64,000 nucleotides of DNA from positions 1,798,001 to 1,862,000 of the forward strand of contig NZ_CP166245.1 in NCBI RefSeq assembly GCF_033597815.2, written 5' to 3'. The stretch's first letter is position 1, and every line of letters starts with the position of its first letter. The stretch is from Staphylococcus sp. KG4-3 (GTDB lineage: Bacteria; Bacillota; Bacilli; Staphylococcales; Staphylococcaceae). The position numbers were made by a program, and so were the translations under genes. The notes beneath the pieces are model-generated. The model searched no databases, had not been told where the DNA came from, and saw only the letters and a program-made list of their open reading frames with translations. Of the stretch, positions 1-10,251 are shown piece by piece.

Positions 1-4
1 AACA

Positions 5-370
5 ATGCAATATTTATATATTTTTGTAGGAGGCGCTGTCGGTGCACTACTTAGATACTTATTTTCATTTATGAATGTTAATTCAACATTTCCTACTGGT
101 ACATTTATCGCTAATATTTTAGGCGCTTTTTTAATGGGTTTTCTAGGGACGCTAGCTATACAATATTACAAGAATAATCCACTTTTAAAAAAAGGTATTA
201 CTACAGGTTTGCTGGGCGCAATGACTACCTTTTCAACATTTCAATTTGAGCTTATACATTTAGTTGAGCAACAAGAATATCTAGCTGTTGCTATTTACGC
301 AATCAGTAGTTATGTTTTAGGAATTTTCTTATGCTATATCGGCGTTAGATTGGGGGCGCGTAGCTCATGA
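5..370 (+). CDS. crcB1: Fluoride channel CrcB/Fluc, first of pair
   Basis: This 121-residue protein has four predicted membrane helices and belongs to the CrcB/Fluc family, dimeric channels that export fluoride across the cytoplasmic membrane. Visible family marks are the N-terminal GGAVGALLRY stretch (residues about 9-18), the FPTGTFIANILGAF segment (about 29-42) and the TTFSTF motif (about 74-79). The ATG at base 5 gives the usual family length, but the upstream region lies outside the window, so a fluoride riboswitch cannot be looked for. The stop overlaps the start of the second crcB by 4 bases (ATGA), implying coupled translation. In staphylococci the two proteins are thought to form a heterodimer; that part is family knowledge. 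Confidence 0.93.
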   Translation: MQYLYIFVGGAVGALLRYLFSFMNVNSTFPTGTFIANILGAFLMGFLGTLAIQYYKNNPLLKKGITTGLLGAMTTFSTFQFELIHLVEQQEYLAVAIYAISSYVLGIFLCYIGVRLGARSS

Positions 371-720
371 TTAACTGTTTATTAATCATGTTAGGTGGTG
401 GCATAGGGGCAGTCATCCGTGGTTTTATTACTAATTTTTGTAATCGTAAATTCAATAGTATATTACCTGTTGCAACACCTTTCGTTAACATAGTTGGGAG
501 CTTTCTCATTGGTTTCCTATTAGGCACATTGTTTAAGTTAGATTGGATTGAGCCCTTTGTAATCGTTGGTATATTAGGTGGGCTTACTACCTTTTCTACT
601 TTATCATCTGAACTCGTCCAACTATTAATGACTAAAAAGAAAATTATTTATTTCATTGTTTATTCTGTACTCCAATACGGCGTTTCCTTTTTAGCTTGTT
701 TATTAGGTTACATACTTTAA
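367..720 (+). CDS. crcB2: Fluoride channel CrcB/Fluc, second of pair
   Basis: This 117-residue, four-helix protein is the second CrcB/Fluc subunit. It shows GGGIGAVIRG near residues 10-19, an NIVGSFLIGF segment near 41-50 and the LTTFSTLSSE motif near 73-82. It overlaps the preceding crcB by 4 bases and both genes stop before a shared strong terminator at 746-785. Adjacent, divergent crcB paralogues are common in Firmicutes, where they probably act as a dual-topology or heterodimeric fluoride channel. The assignment is firm; the heterodimer statement is inferred from gene pairing. Confidence 0.93.
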   Translation: MINCLLIMLGGGIGAVIRGFITNFCNRKFNSILPVATPFVNIVGSFLIGFLLGTLFKLDWIEPFVIVGILGGLTTFSTLSSELVQLLMTKKKIIYFIVYSVLQYGVSFLACLLGYIL

Positions 721-745
721 CGGAAAACCTAATAAAGTTCATTAT

Positions 746-785
746 AAAAAGCCACAAAACCATTAAATTGGTTTTGTGGCTTTTT
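746..785. terminator. Bidirectional rho-independent terminator
   Basis: A perfect 16-bp stem (AAAAAGCCACAAAACC and its complement) around an 8-base loop has T runs on both strands. It separates the plus-strand crcB pair from the minus-strand aldo/keto reductase and probably serves both. Confidence 0.9.
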
Positions 786-941
786 ATGTCATATACATTG
801 TCCATGCTTAATAATGACAATTTCATTAGGCTTGTAATATTATATCGCAAATTTGACTAAATCAAAGTTAACGAGTAAATATCATTAAATCATTAATTTA
901 ATTATTAACACTTAAATAATAATACAGTTTTATATAACACT

Positions 942-1778
942 TTAATGACCACTGTATTTTGCAGGATCTGGTCCAATTCTACGTTCTTCATTGAGGTTAT
1001 CTAATTTTTCTATTTGTGCAGCTGTTAAAGCAAAATCAAATACATTAATATTCTCTTCTATTCTAGAAGGAGTGACCGATTTTGGTATTACTACAACACC
1101 ATGTTCAATGTTCCATCTAATGATTACTTGAGCCGGTGTTTTGCCCACTTCATTTGCTACCGCATTTACTGTTTCATCTTCCAAAATTTGTGCATTCATT
1201 AATGGTGACCATGACTCCATATGAATATTTTGAACTCCCAGATATCTATTTAAAGATGATTGTAATAAATATGGGTGGAATTCTACTTGATTTATTACTG
1301 GTTTAATTGAAACTTGTGCTAATAATGCTTCTAAATGTTCAATATTAAAGTTACTTACACCAATATTTTTCACTTTATCATTTTTATAAAGGTCTTCCAT
1401 ACCCTGCCAAGTATCAATCATCAGTGCTTCATCAGTTCCAGGCCAGTGCATTAGATATAAATCCAAATAGTCTAAACCTAATTTGTTTAAACTTGTTTCA
1501 TATGCATCAGCGACATTTTGACGACCGTAATCATCAAGCCATAATTTAGAAGTAATGAATAAATCACTTCTTTTTAATCCTGTTGAAGCTAATCCTTCAG
1601 CAATACCTTGACCTACTTTATCTTCATTTTCATAAATCATTGCTGTGTCGATATGTGTATAACCATTTTCAATTGCATGTTTTACTGATGCTGCACATTC
1701 ATCATTATTCTCTACACGAAATGTGCCCAATCCAACAATCGGCATTTCATTCCCATTATAAAATGTAATATTTTCCAA
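942..1778 (-). CDS. Aldo/keto reductase (AKR family oxidoreductase)
   Basis: The 278-residue product is a complete aldo/keto reductase, a cytosolic NADPH-dependent reductase of aldehydes and ketones with a TIM-barrel fold. The usual tetrad can be read: DTAMIYENE (Asp and Tyr, residues about 44-52), SKLW (Lys, about 77-80) and LYLMHWPG (His, about 107-114). The signature GVSNFNIEHLE follows near 139, and the cofactor-binding IPKSVTPSRIEEN near 232. The gene stands alone between two terminators. The substrate cannot be told; YvgN/MorB-type 2,5-diketogluconate or methylglyoxal reductases are the nearest named relatives. A T-rich region upstream (1779-1975) shows no obvious further gene. Confidence 0.92.
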   Translation of the reverse strand: MENITFYNGNEMPIVGLGTFRVENNDECAASVKHAIENGYTHIDTAMIYENEDKVGQGIAEGLASTGLKRSDLFITSKLWLDDYGRQNVADAYETSLNKLGLDYLDLYLMHWPGTDEALMIDTWQGMEDLYKNDKVKNIGVSNFNIEHLEALLAQVSIKPVINQVEFHPYLLQSSLNRYLGVQNIHMESWSPLMNAQILEDETVNAVANEVGKTPAQVIIRWNIEHGVVVIPKSVTPSRIEENINVFDFALTAAQIEKLDNLNEERRIGPDPAKYSGH

Positions 1779-1976
1779 GTTAAAATCCCCTTTTTATTTT
1801 GTTAATTATTATACTAATCAATATTCCCAAATATATAAATAAAAATGCCTATATGTTTAAAATTAATTTTTATTTTTGCAATTCTTTAAAGCGTATGTCA
1901 TCAATCGTATATTTAATTTATGGCTAAATTAAATATGCAGGCTGTATCAGATAATATTTTTAAAGTTTTACAATCC

Positions 1977-2020
1977 AAAAAAACTGTCAACAAAAGTCTA
2001 AATACTTTTGTTGACAGTTT
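1977..2020 (-). terminator. Terminator of the 2066-2974 gene
   Basis: A 16-bp perfect stem (AAACTGTCAACAAAAG and its complement, 8-base loop) is followed on the minus strand by seven T residues. It lies 46 bases past the stop of the upstream minus-strand gene. Confidence 0.9.
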
Positions 2021-2065
2021 ATACTACATAGCCTTACTTATTCTCAAAATTTGAAATTTGTGTCT

Positions 2066-2974
2066 TTAATTAAATGATTCAATTTCGTCCATAACACGTT
2101 GTAAATCTTCAACGTTATATTGAATGCGACCATGAAATACGAATTTATTGAAGAATTCATCCAATTGTTCTGGACCAACTAACACTTTGGTATTTGAACT
2201 TTGCGCATAGTTTGAAATTGTTACATCACCCTCATTTTTAGGATTGAAATATAAAATTGTTGTTGGTGTGAATTTTAAATTCAATTCTGTTTGAATATCA
2301 CCAGCTAGTTTCTCAATATCATTCAAATGAGTCGTATAATTAACAAAAGATAATGAGTTTTCATCTTCGTTTTGATCTAATACAAGAGTTTGTGGTTCTT
2401 GTCTATCAAGGTCCAACGTGTTAAACACTTGCTCCATTGTTGGTTGTTCTTTAAATTGTGCGGCACTCACACCATTGTATACGTGACCTTTTAATAATTG
2501 TGAGTCAATTATATATAAACCAGTACGCGTAAGTACTAAATGACTAATACGCTGTACATCATTAAAGTCATTCTTAGGTAAAAATATATTGGCCATAATG
2601 TGCATATCTTCTGGGCGAATTCTTTTCTCATTTACTAATCTTTCTCGAATACCAATAAGTCTCATATCAGTTACATATTCACTTTGATTTTTAGAGAATA
2701 ATTTCAATGCATCAATTTCTCTATTTTTCGAACTAACTGTAGCATTATATTCTTCTTTTTGCTTTGTTACTGTTTTTTTATTTTCTATTCTTTCTTTTTC
2801 TAATTCTTCTTCATGCTCATCGCTTAGTTTTTGTTCTCTGGTTTTGTATTGTTCTTCTACCTTTTGTTGTGCTTTCTTCTTACTTTTCAAAGCAATGATA
2901 AATAAAATGAAACAAATTACTGCTACAACAATTGCCACAATTAAACCAATCTCTAATGGTCCAAATGAATTCAT
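2066..2974 (-). CDS. Membrane-anchored coiled-coil protein with NERD-like domain
   Basis: The 302-residue protein starts with one membrane helix (about residues 8-28), then a highly charged Lys/Glu coiled coil (about 30-95), then a globular domain. The globular part contains an ISHLVLTRTGLYIIDS segment followed by LLKGHVYNG, which has the layout of a NERD (nuclease-related) domain core. In active NERD domains the matching positions read roughly I-D-H ... G-x-x-x-I-E-x-K; here Asp is Ser and the E-x-K triad is DSQ, so the metal-binding site looks lost. Homologues sit next to metK in other staphylococci as uncharacterised membrane proteins. I infer a non-catalytic, membrane-tethered role and do not assign a function. 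Confidence 0.85.
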   Translation of the reverse strand: MNSFGPLEIGLIVAIVVAVICFILFIIALKSKKKAQQKVEEQYKTREQKLSDEHEEELEKERIENKKTVTKQKEEYNATVSSKNREIDALKLFSKNQSEYVTDMRLIGIRERLVNEKRIRPEDMHIMANIFLPKNDFNDVQRISHLVLTRTGLYIIDSQLLKGHVYNGVSAAQFKEQPTMEQVFNTLDLDRQEPQTLVLDQNEDENSLSFVNYTTHLNDIEKLAGDIQTELNLKFTPTTILYFNPKNEGDVTISNYAQSSNTKVLVGPEQLDEFFNKFVFHGRIQYNVEDLQRVMDEIESFN

Positions 2975-3067
2975 AACAAAAAACGCTCCTTTATGTGTTC
3001 AGTAACTTAATTATAATAGATAAACGCATAGCATTCGAGAATAAAGTTAAAAAATTTTTTATTCTAG

Positions 3068-4264
3068 TTAAGCTTTAACTGTATCTTTTAATAAATTAAT
3101 TTTATCTAACTTTTCCCATGGTAATAGTACGTCTGTACGACCAAAATGACCATATGCAGCAGTTTGTTTATAAATAGGGTGTTTTAAGTCTAACATTTTA
3201 ATAATTCCAGCTGGTCTTAGATCAAAATGTTGTCTAACTGCCTCAACCAATTCAACTTCTTTAACTTTTCCTGTACCAAATGTATCTATAGAAATAGAAA
3301 CCGGCTCAGCTACACCAATAGCATATGCAAGTTGCACTTCACATTTGTCTGCTAATTCAGCAGCAACGATATTTTTTGCTACATAGCGGGCAGCATAAGC
3401 AGCAGAACGATCAACTTTAGTTGGGTCTTTACCACTAAAGCATCCCCCACCATGACGTGCATAACCACCATACGTATCAACAATTATTTTACGTCCAGTA
3501 AGACCTGCGTCACCTTGTGGTCCACCTATAACGAAACGACCAGTAGGATTGATATAAAATTTAGTGTTCTCATCTAAAAGTGCTTCTGGCACTGTTGGAT
3601 AAATGACGTGTTGTTTAATATCATCTTGAATTTGTGCTAATTCGATATCTTCAGCATGTTGTGTTGACACGACAATCGTATCAATTCGATGTGGTTGATC
3701 TTGCTCATCATACTCCACAGTTACTTGTACTTTACCATCAGGACGTAAGTAATTTAATATTTCATCTTTACGTACATCTGATAAGCGTTTAGCAAGTTGG
3801 TGTGACAAGAAGATTGGTAAAGGCATGTATGTATCCGTTTCATTCGTAGCATAACCGAACATCAAACCTTGGTCTCCCGCCCCTGTACCTTCGATTTCTT
3901 CTTCTGATGCGTCTTCACGATACTCTAAAGCTGTATCGACACCTTGAGCGATATCTGGTGACTGTTCATCAATTGCCGTTAATACTGCCATTGTCTGGCT
4001 ATCATAACCGTATTTAGCACGCGTGTAACCTATCTCTTTAATTGTTTCTCTAACCACTTTTGGAATATCAACATATGTTGTTGTTGATATTTCTCCTGAA
4101 ATTAACGCCATACCAGTAGTCACCGTCGTTTCACAAGCAACACGTGCGTTTGGGTCATCTTTTAATATTTCATCCAATATAGCATCAGATACTTGATCCG
4201 CTATTTTATCTGGATGCCCTTCTGTTACCGATTCTGAAGTGAATAATCTTCTATTGTAAGTCAT
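3068..4264 (-). CDS. metK: S-adenosylmethionine synthetase
   Basis: MetK (398 residues) makes S-adenosylmethionine from methionine and ATP in the cytosol. The three-domain family is recognisable by [21 protein letters not shown] residues at the N-terminus (about 8-24), the [12 protein letters not shown] signature (about 128-139), [21 protein letters not shown] (split over about 246-266) and [19 protein letters not shown] (about 272-290). Length is normal. The gene is preceded by an S-box riboswitch (4374-4486) and an intrinsic terminator (4318-4356), so transcription should stop when SAM is plentiful. A promoter is visible at 4502-4530. It is transcribed divergently from pckA. Confidence 0.98.
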   Translation of the reverse strand: MTYNRRLFTSESVTEGHPDKIADQVSDAILDEILKDDPNARVACETTVTTGMALISGEISTTTYVDIPKVVRETIKEIGYTRAKYGYDSQTMAVLTAIDEQSPDIAQGVDTALEYREDASEEEIEGTGAGDQGLMFGYATNETDTYMPLPIFLSHQLAKRLSDVRKDEILNYLRPDGKVQVTVEYDEQDQPHRIDTIVVSTQHAEDIELAQIQDDIKQHVIYPTVPEALLDENTKFYINPTGRFVIGGPQGDAGLTGRKIIVDTYGGYARHGGGCFSGKDPTKVDRSAAYAARYVAKNIVAAELADKCEVQLAYAIGVAEPVSISIDTFGTGKVKEVELVEAVRQHFDLRPAGIIKMLDLKHPIYKQTAAYGHFGRTDVLLPWEKLDKINLLKDTVKA

Positions 4265-4317
4265 AATTTGCTCCTTTAGTTTTAAATTACGAAAATTCTC
4301 TCTCTGTTGAGCTCATT

Positions 4318-4356
4318 AAAAAAGCCTTCTACACTATCAATAAATAGAGAGAAGGC
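4318..4356 (-). terminator. Riboswitch-controlled terminator of metK
   Basis: On the minus strand the stem GCCTTCT/AGAAGGC with a long AT-rich loop is followed by six T residues. It lies between the SAM aptamer and metK and is the expression platform of the riboswitch. Confidence 0.88.
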
Positions 4357-4373
4357 CCTTATACGTCCATTCG

Positions 4374-4486
4374 CTCTTATCGTTCAGACGATATTTGTCT
4401 GCAAACGGTTTGGCACCTTTCTTCGTATTAAGAAGAGGTTGCTGGGCTTCATTGGGTCCATGTCCCTCCGCCACTCAGGATAAGAG
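4374..4486 (-). ncRNA. SAM-I (S-box) riboswitch aptamer
   Basis: Read on the minus strand, the aptamer opens with P1 (CTCTTATC, closing with GATAAGAG), followed by the conserved GAGTGGCGGAGGGAC stretch, the CCCAGCAACC block, GGTGCCAA and the P4 arm. These are the hallmark sequences of the S-box. SAM binding stabilises P1 and lets the downstream terminator at 4318-4356 form, lowering metK expression. The placement upstream of metK is the classic one in Firmicutes. Confidence 0.97.
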
Positions 4487-4501
4487 AATCCGTTAAGTCC
4501 T

Positions 4502-4530
4502 ATAGTACAGAATCAACGATATAATGTCAA
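4502..4530 (-). promoter_or_regulatory. Sigma-A promoter of the metK leader
   Basis: On the minus strand a perfect -35 TTGACA is followed after 17 bases by a -10 TACTAT, about 10 bases upstream of the riboswitch transcript start region. Confidence 0.8.
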
Positions 4531-4610
4531 TTTTACATTTATTAATATTTATTTAAAATTCCTTTTAGATTGGTATGGACTATTGATATATATGTGTTAT
4601 ACTCTGTAAT

Positions 4611-4624
4611 TGTAAAGGCTTACA
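4611..4624 (+). promoter_or_regulatory. cre-like site (CcpA) upstream of pckA
   Basis: The sequence TGTAAAGGCTTACA matches the catabolite-responsive element TGWNANCGNTNWCA at all but one position (central C is G) and is flanked by T and A as in the extended consensus. It lies just after a TATACT -10-like element and 29 bases before pckA, a position suited to roadblock repression by glucose. CcpA repression of pckA is known in S. aureus; the site itself is my reading. Confidence 0.55.
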
Positions 4625-4652
4625 ATAACTAAATAGCGTTGGAGGGATTAGT

Positions 4653-6242
4653 ATGGCTGTAGATACATACACTTATACAAACAAAATTGAAAGTATTTTA
4701 GACAAACAATCTTCATTATTTCAATTATCTACAACACAGTTGTATAACAAGATTTTAGATAATAATGAAGGTGAACTTACCGAATTAGGTGCAATTAACG
4801 CTAGAACAGGTAAATATACAGGTCGTTCACCAAAAGATAAGTTTATTGTAAATGAGCCATCTTATAGAGATGATATTGACTGGGGTAATGTTAACCAACC
4901 GATTGAGGAAGAAACATTTTTAAAATTATATGATAAGGTTCTAAACTATTTAGACAAAAAAGATGAACTATATGTATTCAATGGTTATGCCGGTAGTGAT
5001 CATGACTCACAATTGAAATTAACTGTTGTAAATGAATTGGCGTGGCATAATCTATTTGCTCAAAATATGTTTATACGTCCTAATTCAAAAGAAGAAGCAC
5101 AAGAAATCAAACCAAACTTCACAATTATTTCAGCACCACATTTTAAAGCCGATCCAGAAATTGACGGCACAAACTCAGAAACATTTATCATCACATCATT
5201 CAAACATAAAGTTATCCTCATTGGTGGGACTGAGTATGCTGGTGAAATGAAAAAAGGTATTTTCTCCGTAATGAACTATTTACTACCTAAAGATAACATT
5301 ATGAGCATGCATTGTTCAGCTAACGTTGGAGACAAAGGTGACGTCGCTTTATTCTTCGGCCTTTCTGGTACTGGTAAAACGACACTATCAGCTGACCCAA
5401 CACGTAAACTTATTGGCGATGATGAACATGGTTGGAATGAAAATGGTATTTTCAACATTGAAGGTGGTTGTTACGCTAAAGCAATTAACCTTTCTTATAA
5501 AAAAGAACCTCAAATATATGACGCTATTAAATATGGTACTATTTTAGAAAATGTTGTTGTTGACGAAGATGGTGATGTTGACTTCGATGATAATCAATAC
5601 ACAGAAAATACTCGTGCAGCATACCCAATCAACCACATTGAAAATATTGTAACGCCATCTAAAGCAGCTCATCCTAATACAATTATTTTCTTAACTGCAG
5701 ATGCTTTTGGTGTTCTACCACCTATTTCAAAACTATCCAAAGATCAAGCAATGTATCATTTCTTGAGTGGATTCACTGCTAAATTAGCTGGTACAGAACG
5801 TGGCGTAACTGAGCCAGAACCTTCATTCTCTACATGTTTCGGTTCACCTTTCTTACCTCTAAACGCTAAAGTTTATGCTGATTTATTAGGTAACTTAATC
5901 GATCAACACGATGTAGATGTTTATCTTGTAAACACTGGTTGGACTGGTGGTAAATATGGCGTAGGACGTCGTATAAGCCTAAGTTACACAAGACAAATGG
6001 TAAATCAAGCAATCACAGGGCAATTAAGAGATGCTGAATATATTAAAGATGATATGTTCGGTTTAGATATTCCAGTTGAAGTTGAGGATGTGCCTCAAAC
6101 GCTATTGAATCCTATTAATGCTTGGAGTAAGCCAGAAGCCTATAGAGAGCAAGCTCAAGATTTAATTAACCGTTTCAATCACAACTTCGAAAAATTCGGG
6201 ATAGAAGTTGATGATCTAGCAACACGTGGCGGGTTTAAATAA
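4653..6242 (+). CDS. pckA: Phosphoenolpyruvate carboxykinase (ATP)
   Basis: PckA (529 residues) converts oxaloacetate and ATP to phosphoenolpyruvate and CO2, the entry step of gluconeogenesis. The kinase loop [13 protein letters not shown] (about residues 237-249) and the following DDEHGW metal-binding motif (about 256-261) are intact, as are the N-terminal [16 protein letters not shown] substrate-binding stretch and the [15 protein letters not shown] region. Length is that of the bacterial ATP-dependent family. A GGAGGG ribosome site lies 8 bases before the ATG. It has its own terminator (6265-6304) and a cre-like site upstream, fitting a gene switched on when sugar is scarce. Confidence 0.98.
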   Translation: MAVDTYTYTNKIESILDKQSSLFQLSTTQLYNKILDNNEGELTELGAINARTGKYTGRSPKDKFIVNEPSYRDDIDWGNVNQPIEEETFLKLYDKVLNYLDKKDELYVFNGYAGSDHDSQLKLTVVNELAWHNLFAQNMFIRPNSKEEAQEIKPNFTIISAPHFKADPEIDGTNSETFIITSFKHKVILIGGTEYAGEMKKGIFSVMNYLLPKDNIMSMHCSANVGDKGDVALFFGLSGTGKTTLSADPTRKLIGDDEHGWNENGIFNIEGGCYAKAINLSYKKEPQIYDAIKYGTILENVVVDEDGDVDFDDNQYTENTRAAYPINHIENIVTPSKAAHPNTIIFLTADAFGVLPPISKLSKDQAMYHFLSGFTAKLAGTERGVTEPEPSFSTCFGSPFLPLNAKVYADLLGNLIDQHDVDVYLVNTGWTGGKYGVGRRISLSYTRQMVNQAITGQLRDAEYIKDDMFGLDIPVEVEDVPQTLLNPINAWSKPEAYREQAQDLINRFNHNFEKFGIEVDDLATRGGFK

Positions 6243-6264
6243 TATTTGTTAATTTATATGATAT

Positions 6265-6304
6265 AAAAGAGAGGATTGGGTATTAGAAACCAATCCTCTC
6301 TTTT
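6265..6304 (+). terminator. Terminator of pckA
   Basis: A 15-bp perfect stem (AAAAGAGAGGATTGG and its complement) with a 10-base loop and a T-rich end follows the pckA stop by 23 bases. It can also serve the convergent gene at 6316. Confidence 0.9.
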
Positions 6305-6315
6305 GATTTACTCTA

Positions 6316-7089
6316 TTATATTTTATTCTCTTCCACATCTATCATCCACTGTTTAATTTCACAAAGCGTTTGTTTTAGTGCAAATGGTCTCGGTACATGA
6401 CCTTCTAACATTTGATAAAACGTACGATAAGTTGTTCCCTTTTCCTCTAATTGCTGTGCTAAATGATAGGCATGATGAATGCCTACTTGCTTATCTTTTC
6501 CACCATGAACAATAAGTATAGGCGGGCTAGACTTAGTAATTTGAGCTAATGCATCTCGCTGCTGATAGGCAACAGCTTGCTTTTTAGGATGACCAATCAT
6601 GCGTTTCAACATACCTCTTAAGTCAACGCGTTCTTCATACATTAAGTATATATCAGATACTCCACCCCAGATAATATAACTTGAGATTGGTAAATCTTGA
6701 AATGTGAGCAAACCCTGAAGTCCACCTCTGGAAAATCCAACCATATGAATGGTAGCATAAGGGTATTTTTGATGCAGTATACGTATAGCAACCGTGACAT
6801 CATTTAAATCCGCTCCATAAAATTCATCTTTCCCCTCACTACCGTTATTACCTCTATAATATGGACCAAAAACTAAAGTGCTTTTATTTGCAAATTGCAT
6901 CATTCTAGCTGCTCGTACTTTACCTACTTGGCCCTTACCACCTCGTAGATATATCACAATTCTTTTTACATCTTCTTTTGGCGTCATTATTAAGCCTCGA
7001 ACTTTTAAGTTATCGACACAATACGTGACTTCATCAAATATATGATGTATTGATTCAATTGGCATACGCTTTCTATTTATAAAATCCAA
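6316..7089 (-). CDS. Alpha/beta hydrolase, prolyl oligopeptidase-like
   Basis: The 257-residue cytosolic protein has an alpha/beta-hydrolase core. The nucleophile elbow GFSRGG (about residues 132-137, Ser at 134), an acidic residue in VHGGKDKQVG (about 194-203) and the His in EGHVPRP (about 228-234) make a plausible Ser-Asp-His triad. The sequence between the oxyanion strand (IYLRGGKGQVG, about 46-56) and the elbow resembles S9-type peptidases/esterases. The start overlaps the end of the Nudix gene upstream by 17 bases, so the two are co-transcribed. The substrate is unknown. Confidence 0.85.
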   Translation of the reverse strand: MDFINRKRMPIESIHHIFDEVTYCVDNLKVRGLIMTPKEDVKRIVIYLRGGKGQVGKVRAARMMQFANKSTLVFGPYYRGNNGSEGKDEFYGADLNDVTVAIRILHQKYPYATIHMVGFSRGGLQGLLTFQDLPISSYIIWGGVSDIYLMYEERVDLRGMLKRMIGHPKKQAVAYQQRDALAQITKSSPPILIVHGGKDKQVGIHHAYHLAQQLEEKGTTYRTFYQMLEGHVPRPFALKQTLCEIKQWMIDVEENKI

Positions 7090-7549
7090 GTGATATCACT
7101 CTCTCTAAACAGTGTAAAATCGCATCGTCCTTCAACAAATAACTTTTTTTACTCTCTGGTATCTCAGCTATATTCTTATAAAATAAAGGGCCATTTGTTT
7201 CTAAATAATCATCTTGATCACTTATCTCTGATACATTTACCATAAATACATCTTTTGTGAAAGATAAGCCATTCGTACGTTGTACTTCATATTGTGCAAT
7301 ATACTCACAATGCGCTATCTTTGCTCCAGTTTCTTCAAATAACTCCCGTGCAACAGCTACTTCACTTGTTTCTCCGTCTTCTTTTTTACCGCCTGGGAAT
7401 TCAACACCACGTAATTTATGGTTTGTAAATAGCAACTGATTTTTATATTTCGGAATAATAAGTACATGATTTCCGTCAGCAATATCTTCTTTATCTTTAT
7501 ATGATAAATATACGTTGTCATTATCTTTATCTTTAAACTTCATATACAT
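7073..7549 (-). CDS. Nudix hydrolase, YtkD-like nucleoside triphosphatase
   Basis: This about 158-residue Nudix protein carries a full Nudix box, [20 protein letters not shown] followed by ETGA (about residues 54-77), matching G-x5-E-x7-R-E-U-x-E-E-x-G-U. The overall layout fits YtkD/NudG, enzymes that hydrolyse (oxidised) nucleoside triphosphates such as 8-oxo-dGTP. I chose the ATG at 7549, 7 bases after GGGG of the Shine-Dalgarno; an ATG two codons further in is the alternative. It overlaps the hydrolase gene downstream and is divergent from yidD. Confidence 0.88.
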   Translation of the reverse strand: MYMKFKDKDNDNVYLSYKDKEDIADGNHVLIIPKYKNQLLFTNHKLRGVEFPGGKKEDGETSEVAVARELFEETGAKIAHCEYIAQYEVQRTNGLSFTKDVFMVNVSEISDQDDYLETNGPLFYKNIAEIPESKKSYLLKDDAILHCLERVISLGFYK

Positions 7550-7615
7550 CACTCTTCCCCTTATTATGTTAAACTAACTATGCTAAAGCTAAGTTATTTG
7601 TTGGAGGCAAAATTT

Positions 7616-7855
7616 ATGAAAACTATATTTCTTGGACTCATCCATATTTATCAACGATTTATATCGCCCTTGACGCCCGCAACTTGCCGTTTTTATCCTA
7701 CTTGTTCTGAATATACCAGAGAGGCAATTCAGGTATATGGTGCATTAAAAGGTACTTGGTTAGGTATTAAAAGGATTTCAAAATGCCATCCGCTTCATAA
7801 AGGCGGCTTTGATCCAGTTCCCCTTAAGAAAAAAGATAACAAAAAAAATCAATAA
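7616..7855 (+). CDS. yidD: Membrane protein insertion factor YidD
   Basis: YidD (79 residues from this start) is a small membrane-associated protein assisting YidC-dependent insertion. The conserved [17 protein letters not shown] block (about residues 22-38) and the [18 protein letters not shown] block (about 55-72) are present. I start at ATG 7616, nine bases after GGAGG; the reading frame opens further upstream but has no ribosome site there. The last seven bases overlap the end of the convergent menC. A Lys/Asn-rich tail ends the protein. Confidence 0.93.
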   Translation: MKTIFLGLIHIYQRFISPLTPATCRFYPTCSEYTREAIQVYGALKGTWLGIKRISKCHPLHKGGFDPVPLKKKDNKKNQ

Positions 7856-8853
7856 ATTCGTGTTAATCTTGTACTTTTAACCTTTGGAGGCTCAAAATAG
7901 ATTGAGTCTCCTTTTAAAATACCTGCACGATCAACCACATCTTTTTCAAAATAATAACCTTCTGGTGTGATATCACTGGGATAACTAGAAAATTGGGCTA
8001 ACATCGCAGTAAAATATCTACTTAATCCATACTCATACATACCACCTATGACTATCTTTACATTTTTTTCCTTAAGAATTTTAATAGTATCCATCACTTT
8101 ATCGATTCCACCTAGTCTAAATGGTTTCAATACAACAACATCTATAGCGAAATCATCTATCACTTCTAAAATGTTATTTATCGTGTCTGCCTTTTCATCT
8201 ATAGCAACTGGTGGTAATTCGTACGCATTAAACTGATTTAGTTTATTTAAAAATTTAAATGGTTCTTCAATATACAATAATTGATCATACCCAATTGTTG
8301 TTAGCTTTGCTATCTCCGAGTCGGTTATAGATTCATTTGCATCTACAACAATATCTGGTTTAAATGGTAATTGTTTAATTGATTTAATATCATTTAAAAT
8401 TGAATCAGACCATTTCACTTTAACACGTTGGGGTTGTGTTTGGGATAATTGCAAAATATTTTCTTCTGCTAAACCGCTAATTGTTGCACCATAGGCTACG
8501 CTAAAATCTGTTAATTTGAAAAACATTTGATAACAGGCCATTACAATCATACTTCTAGTTGCCGGATATTTAGATAGATGTTTTAAACTACATAATATTT
8601 CATCGAATGTATAAAACTCTATATCTTTAATACTTTCGAACCAATCTTTCACTTGGATTTGAGCATCATCAATCGTTTCATTTGTATACCAATCAGTTTC
8701 AAACGCATTACACTCTCCATAGTAATATGAATTATTTTCCGTAACTAAAGCTACAAACAATGCTTTACGTGTTTCTAGTTTTATTTTAGGTGTAATTATT
8801 GGTGTATTAAAACGCTCGTCATAGAGGTATAGATGCATATCAACTATTTTCAT
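7849..8853 (-). CDS. menC: o-Succinylbenzoate synthase
   Basis: MenC (334 residues) dehydrates SHCHC to o-succinylbenzoate in menaquinone synthesis. It is an enolase-superfamily barrel: VKVKWSD (catalytic Lys pair, about residues 184-190), VVDANES (Asp ligand, about 208-214), IEEPF (Glu ligand, about 234-238), IDEKADT (Asp ligand, about 257-263) and the second catalytic Lys in [10 protein letters not shown] (about 278-287) can all be located. It follows menE by 18 bases in the same transcript. Menaquinone is the respiratory quinone of staphylococci. Confidence 0.95.
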   Translation of the reverse strand: MKIVDMHLYLYDERFNTPIITPKIKLETRKALFVALVTENNSYYYGECNAFETDWYTNETIDDAQIQVKDWFESIKDIEFYTFDEILCSLKHLSKYPATRSMIVMACYQMFFKLTDFSVAYGATISGLAEENILQLSQTQPQRVKVKWSDSILNDIKSIKQLPFKPDIVVDANESITDSEIAKLTTIGYDQLLYIEEPFKFLNKLNQFNAYELPPVAIDEKADTINNILEVIDDFAIDVVVLKPFRLGGIDKVMDTIKILKEKNVKIVIGGMYEYGLSRYFTAMLAQFSSYPSDITPEGYYFEKDVVDRAGILKGDSIYFEPPKVKSTRLTRIY

Positions 8854-8871
8854 ATAAACTCCTCATTACTT

Positions 8872-10251
8872 TTATAAATGATTTCTCTGCAATTTACCTG
8901 TTGATGTATAAGGTAACGAAGTAACACGTTTAAATTGTTTTGGCACTTTATACTTTGCTAGATGATTTTGGAAGAATTCTATTAAATGTTTATTGGTTAT
9001 AGCTTCTGAAGCAACATAATATAAATAAGGTACTTCTCCCCATGTAGCATCTTCAACACCAACACACATTGCATCTTCGATAGATTCGTGCTTTTTAGCG
9101 ACTGTTTCTATTTGGTAAGGGTAGATATTTTCTCCACCACTTATAATTAAATCTTTTCGACGATCATATACCATGACATAACCTTCTTCATCTATTTCTG
9201 CTATATCACCAGTCTTAAAATAACCATCTACAAATGTATCTTTTTTATGCATTGGAAAAAGATAACCATTCATGACATTGTCACCTTTAATCAATAATTC
9301 TCCATGACCATTAACATTTGGCTGCGAAATCTTCACTTCAACATTATCGCTAGGTTTTCCAACCGTGTCTGGTCTTAGTTTCAACATTCCTGGTGTTGCT
9401 GTTAAGAATTGCGAACACGTCTCAGTCATACCAAAAGAATTATAAATCGGTAAACCATAGTCTAACGCTTTATTTATTAACGATGTGGTTAGTTTAGCTC
9501 CACCAAGCAATATTTTTTCGATCGAAAACGGTTGATGCCATCCTTTGTCCATTAACCATTTTAGTGTTTGTGGTACTAATGATATATGTGTGGGTGTTTC
9601 CTCTTTAATTATCTTCATCATTTTATCAGCGTCAAATTTCGCTTCAAGTCGTAATGTAAAACCCTCAATTAACGCTCGTAACACTACACTCAAACCAGAA
9701 ATATGATAAATCGGCAATACCGATAACCATTTCGTAGATTGATTAAATCCAAGACTCTCTTTACAACCTAATGCACTTGCATAATGGTTGTAAAAGGTTT
9801 GTGGCACTGCCTTCTGAGGACCTGTAGTACCAGAAGTAAACATAATCGATGCGATACGATCAATTGAGAACGGCGCTTCGAATTCGTACCCTTCTTGAGT
9901 CTGCAATGTTTGAAAATCTATCACTTTAATATCTCTTAAATGAAGCTGTTCCATCGCTATGACTGTACTTACATCTATAGATTTCATTTGAGCAATCATT
10001 TCTTTTTTAGTTAATCTCGTATTGACCATAGCTACTTCTATGCCTGCTACCCATGCAGCATTAATTAATACTATAGCTTCAATTGTATTGTTAATATATA
10101 AACCTATTCTGCTTAATTCTAATTGTTCTAGACTATAAGCGAGTCTTTTAGCTCTCTCATACATCTTTCCAAAAGTAATTTTATTCACACCATCATCGAT
10201 AAATATTTCTTTATTATTTTGTTCAGCTTGTGTTTTTAACCAAAAATCCAA
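8872..10251 (-). CDS. menE: o-Succinylbenzoate-CoA ligase
   Basis: MenE (459 residues) activates o-succinylbenzoate with CoA and ATP. It is an ANL-family adenylate-forming enzyme: the P-loop-like [13 protein letters not shown] (about residues 137-149), [10 protein letters not shown] (about 259-268), the [11 protein letters not shown] hinge region (about 345-355), [16 protein letters not shown] (about 362-377) and the C-terminal TGKLQRN lysine are intact. It is the first gene of a menE-menC unit. The slightly short length is usual for staphylococcal MenE. Confidence 0.96.
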   Translation of the reverse strand: MDFWLKTQAEQNNKEIFIDDGVNKITFGKMYERAKRLAYSLEQLELSRIGLYINNTIEAIVLINAAWVAGIEVAMVNTRLTKKEMIAQMKSIDVSTVIAMEQLHLRDIKVIDFQTLQTQEGYEFEAPFSIDRIASIMFTSGTTGPQKAVPQTFYNHYASALGCKESLGFNQSTKWLSVLPIYHISGLSVVLRALIEGFTLRLEAKFDADKMMKIIKEETPTHISLVPQTLKWLMDKGWHQPFSIEKILLGGAKLTTSLINKALDYGLPIYNSFGMTETCSQFLTATPGMLKLRPDTVGKPSDNVEVKISQPNVNGHGELLIKGDNVMNGYLFPMHKKDTFVDGYFKTGDIAEIDEEGYVMVYDRRKDLIISGGENIYPYQIETVAKKHESIEDAMCVGVEDATWGEVPYLYYVASEAITNKHLIEFFQNHLAKYKVPKQFKRVTSLPYTSTGKLQRNHL

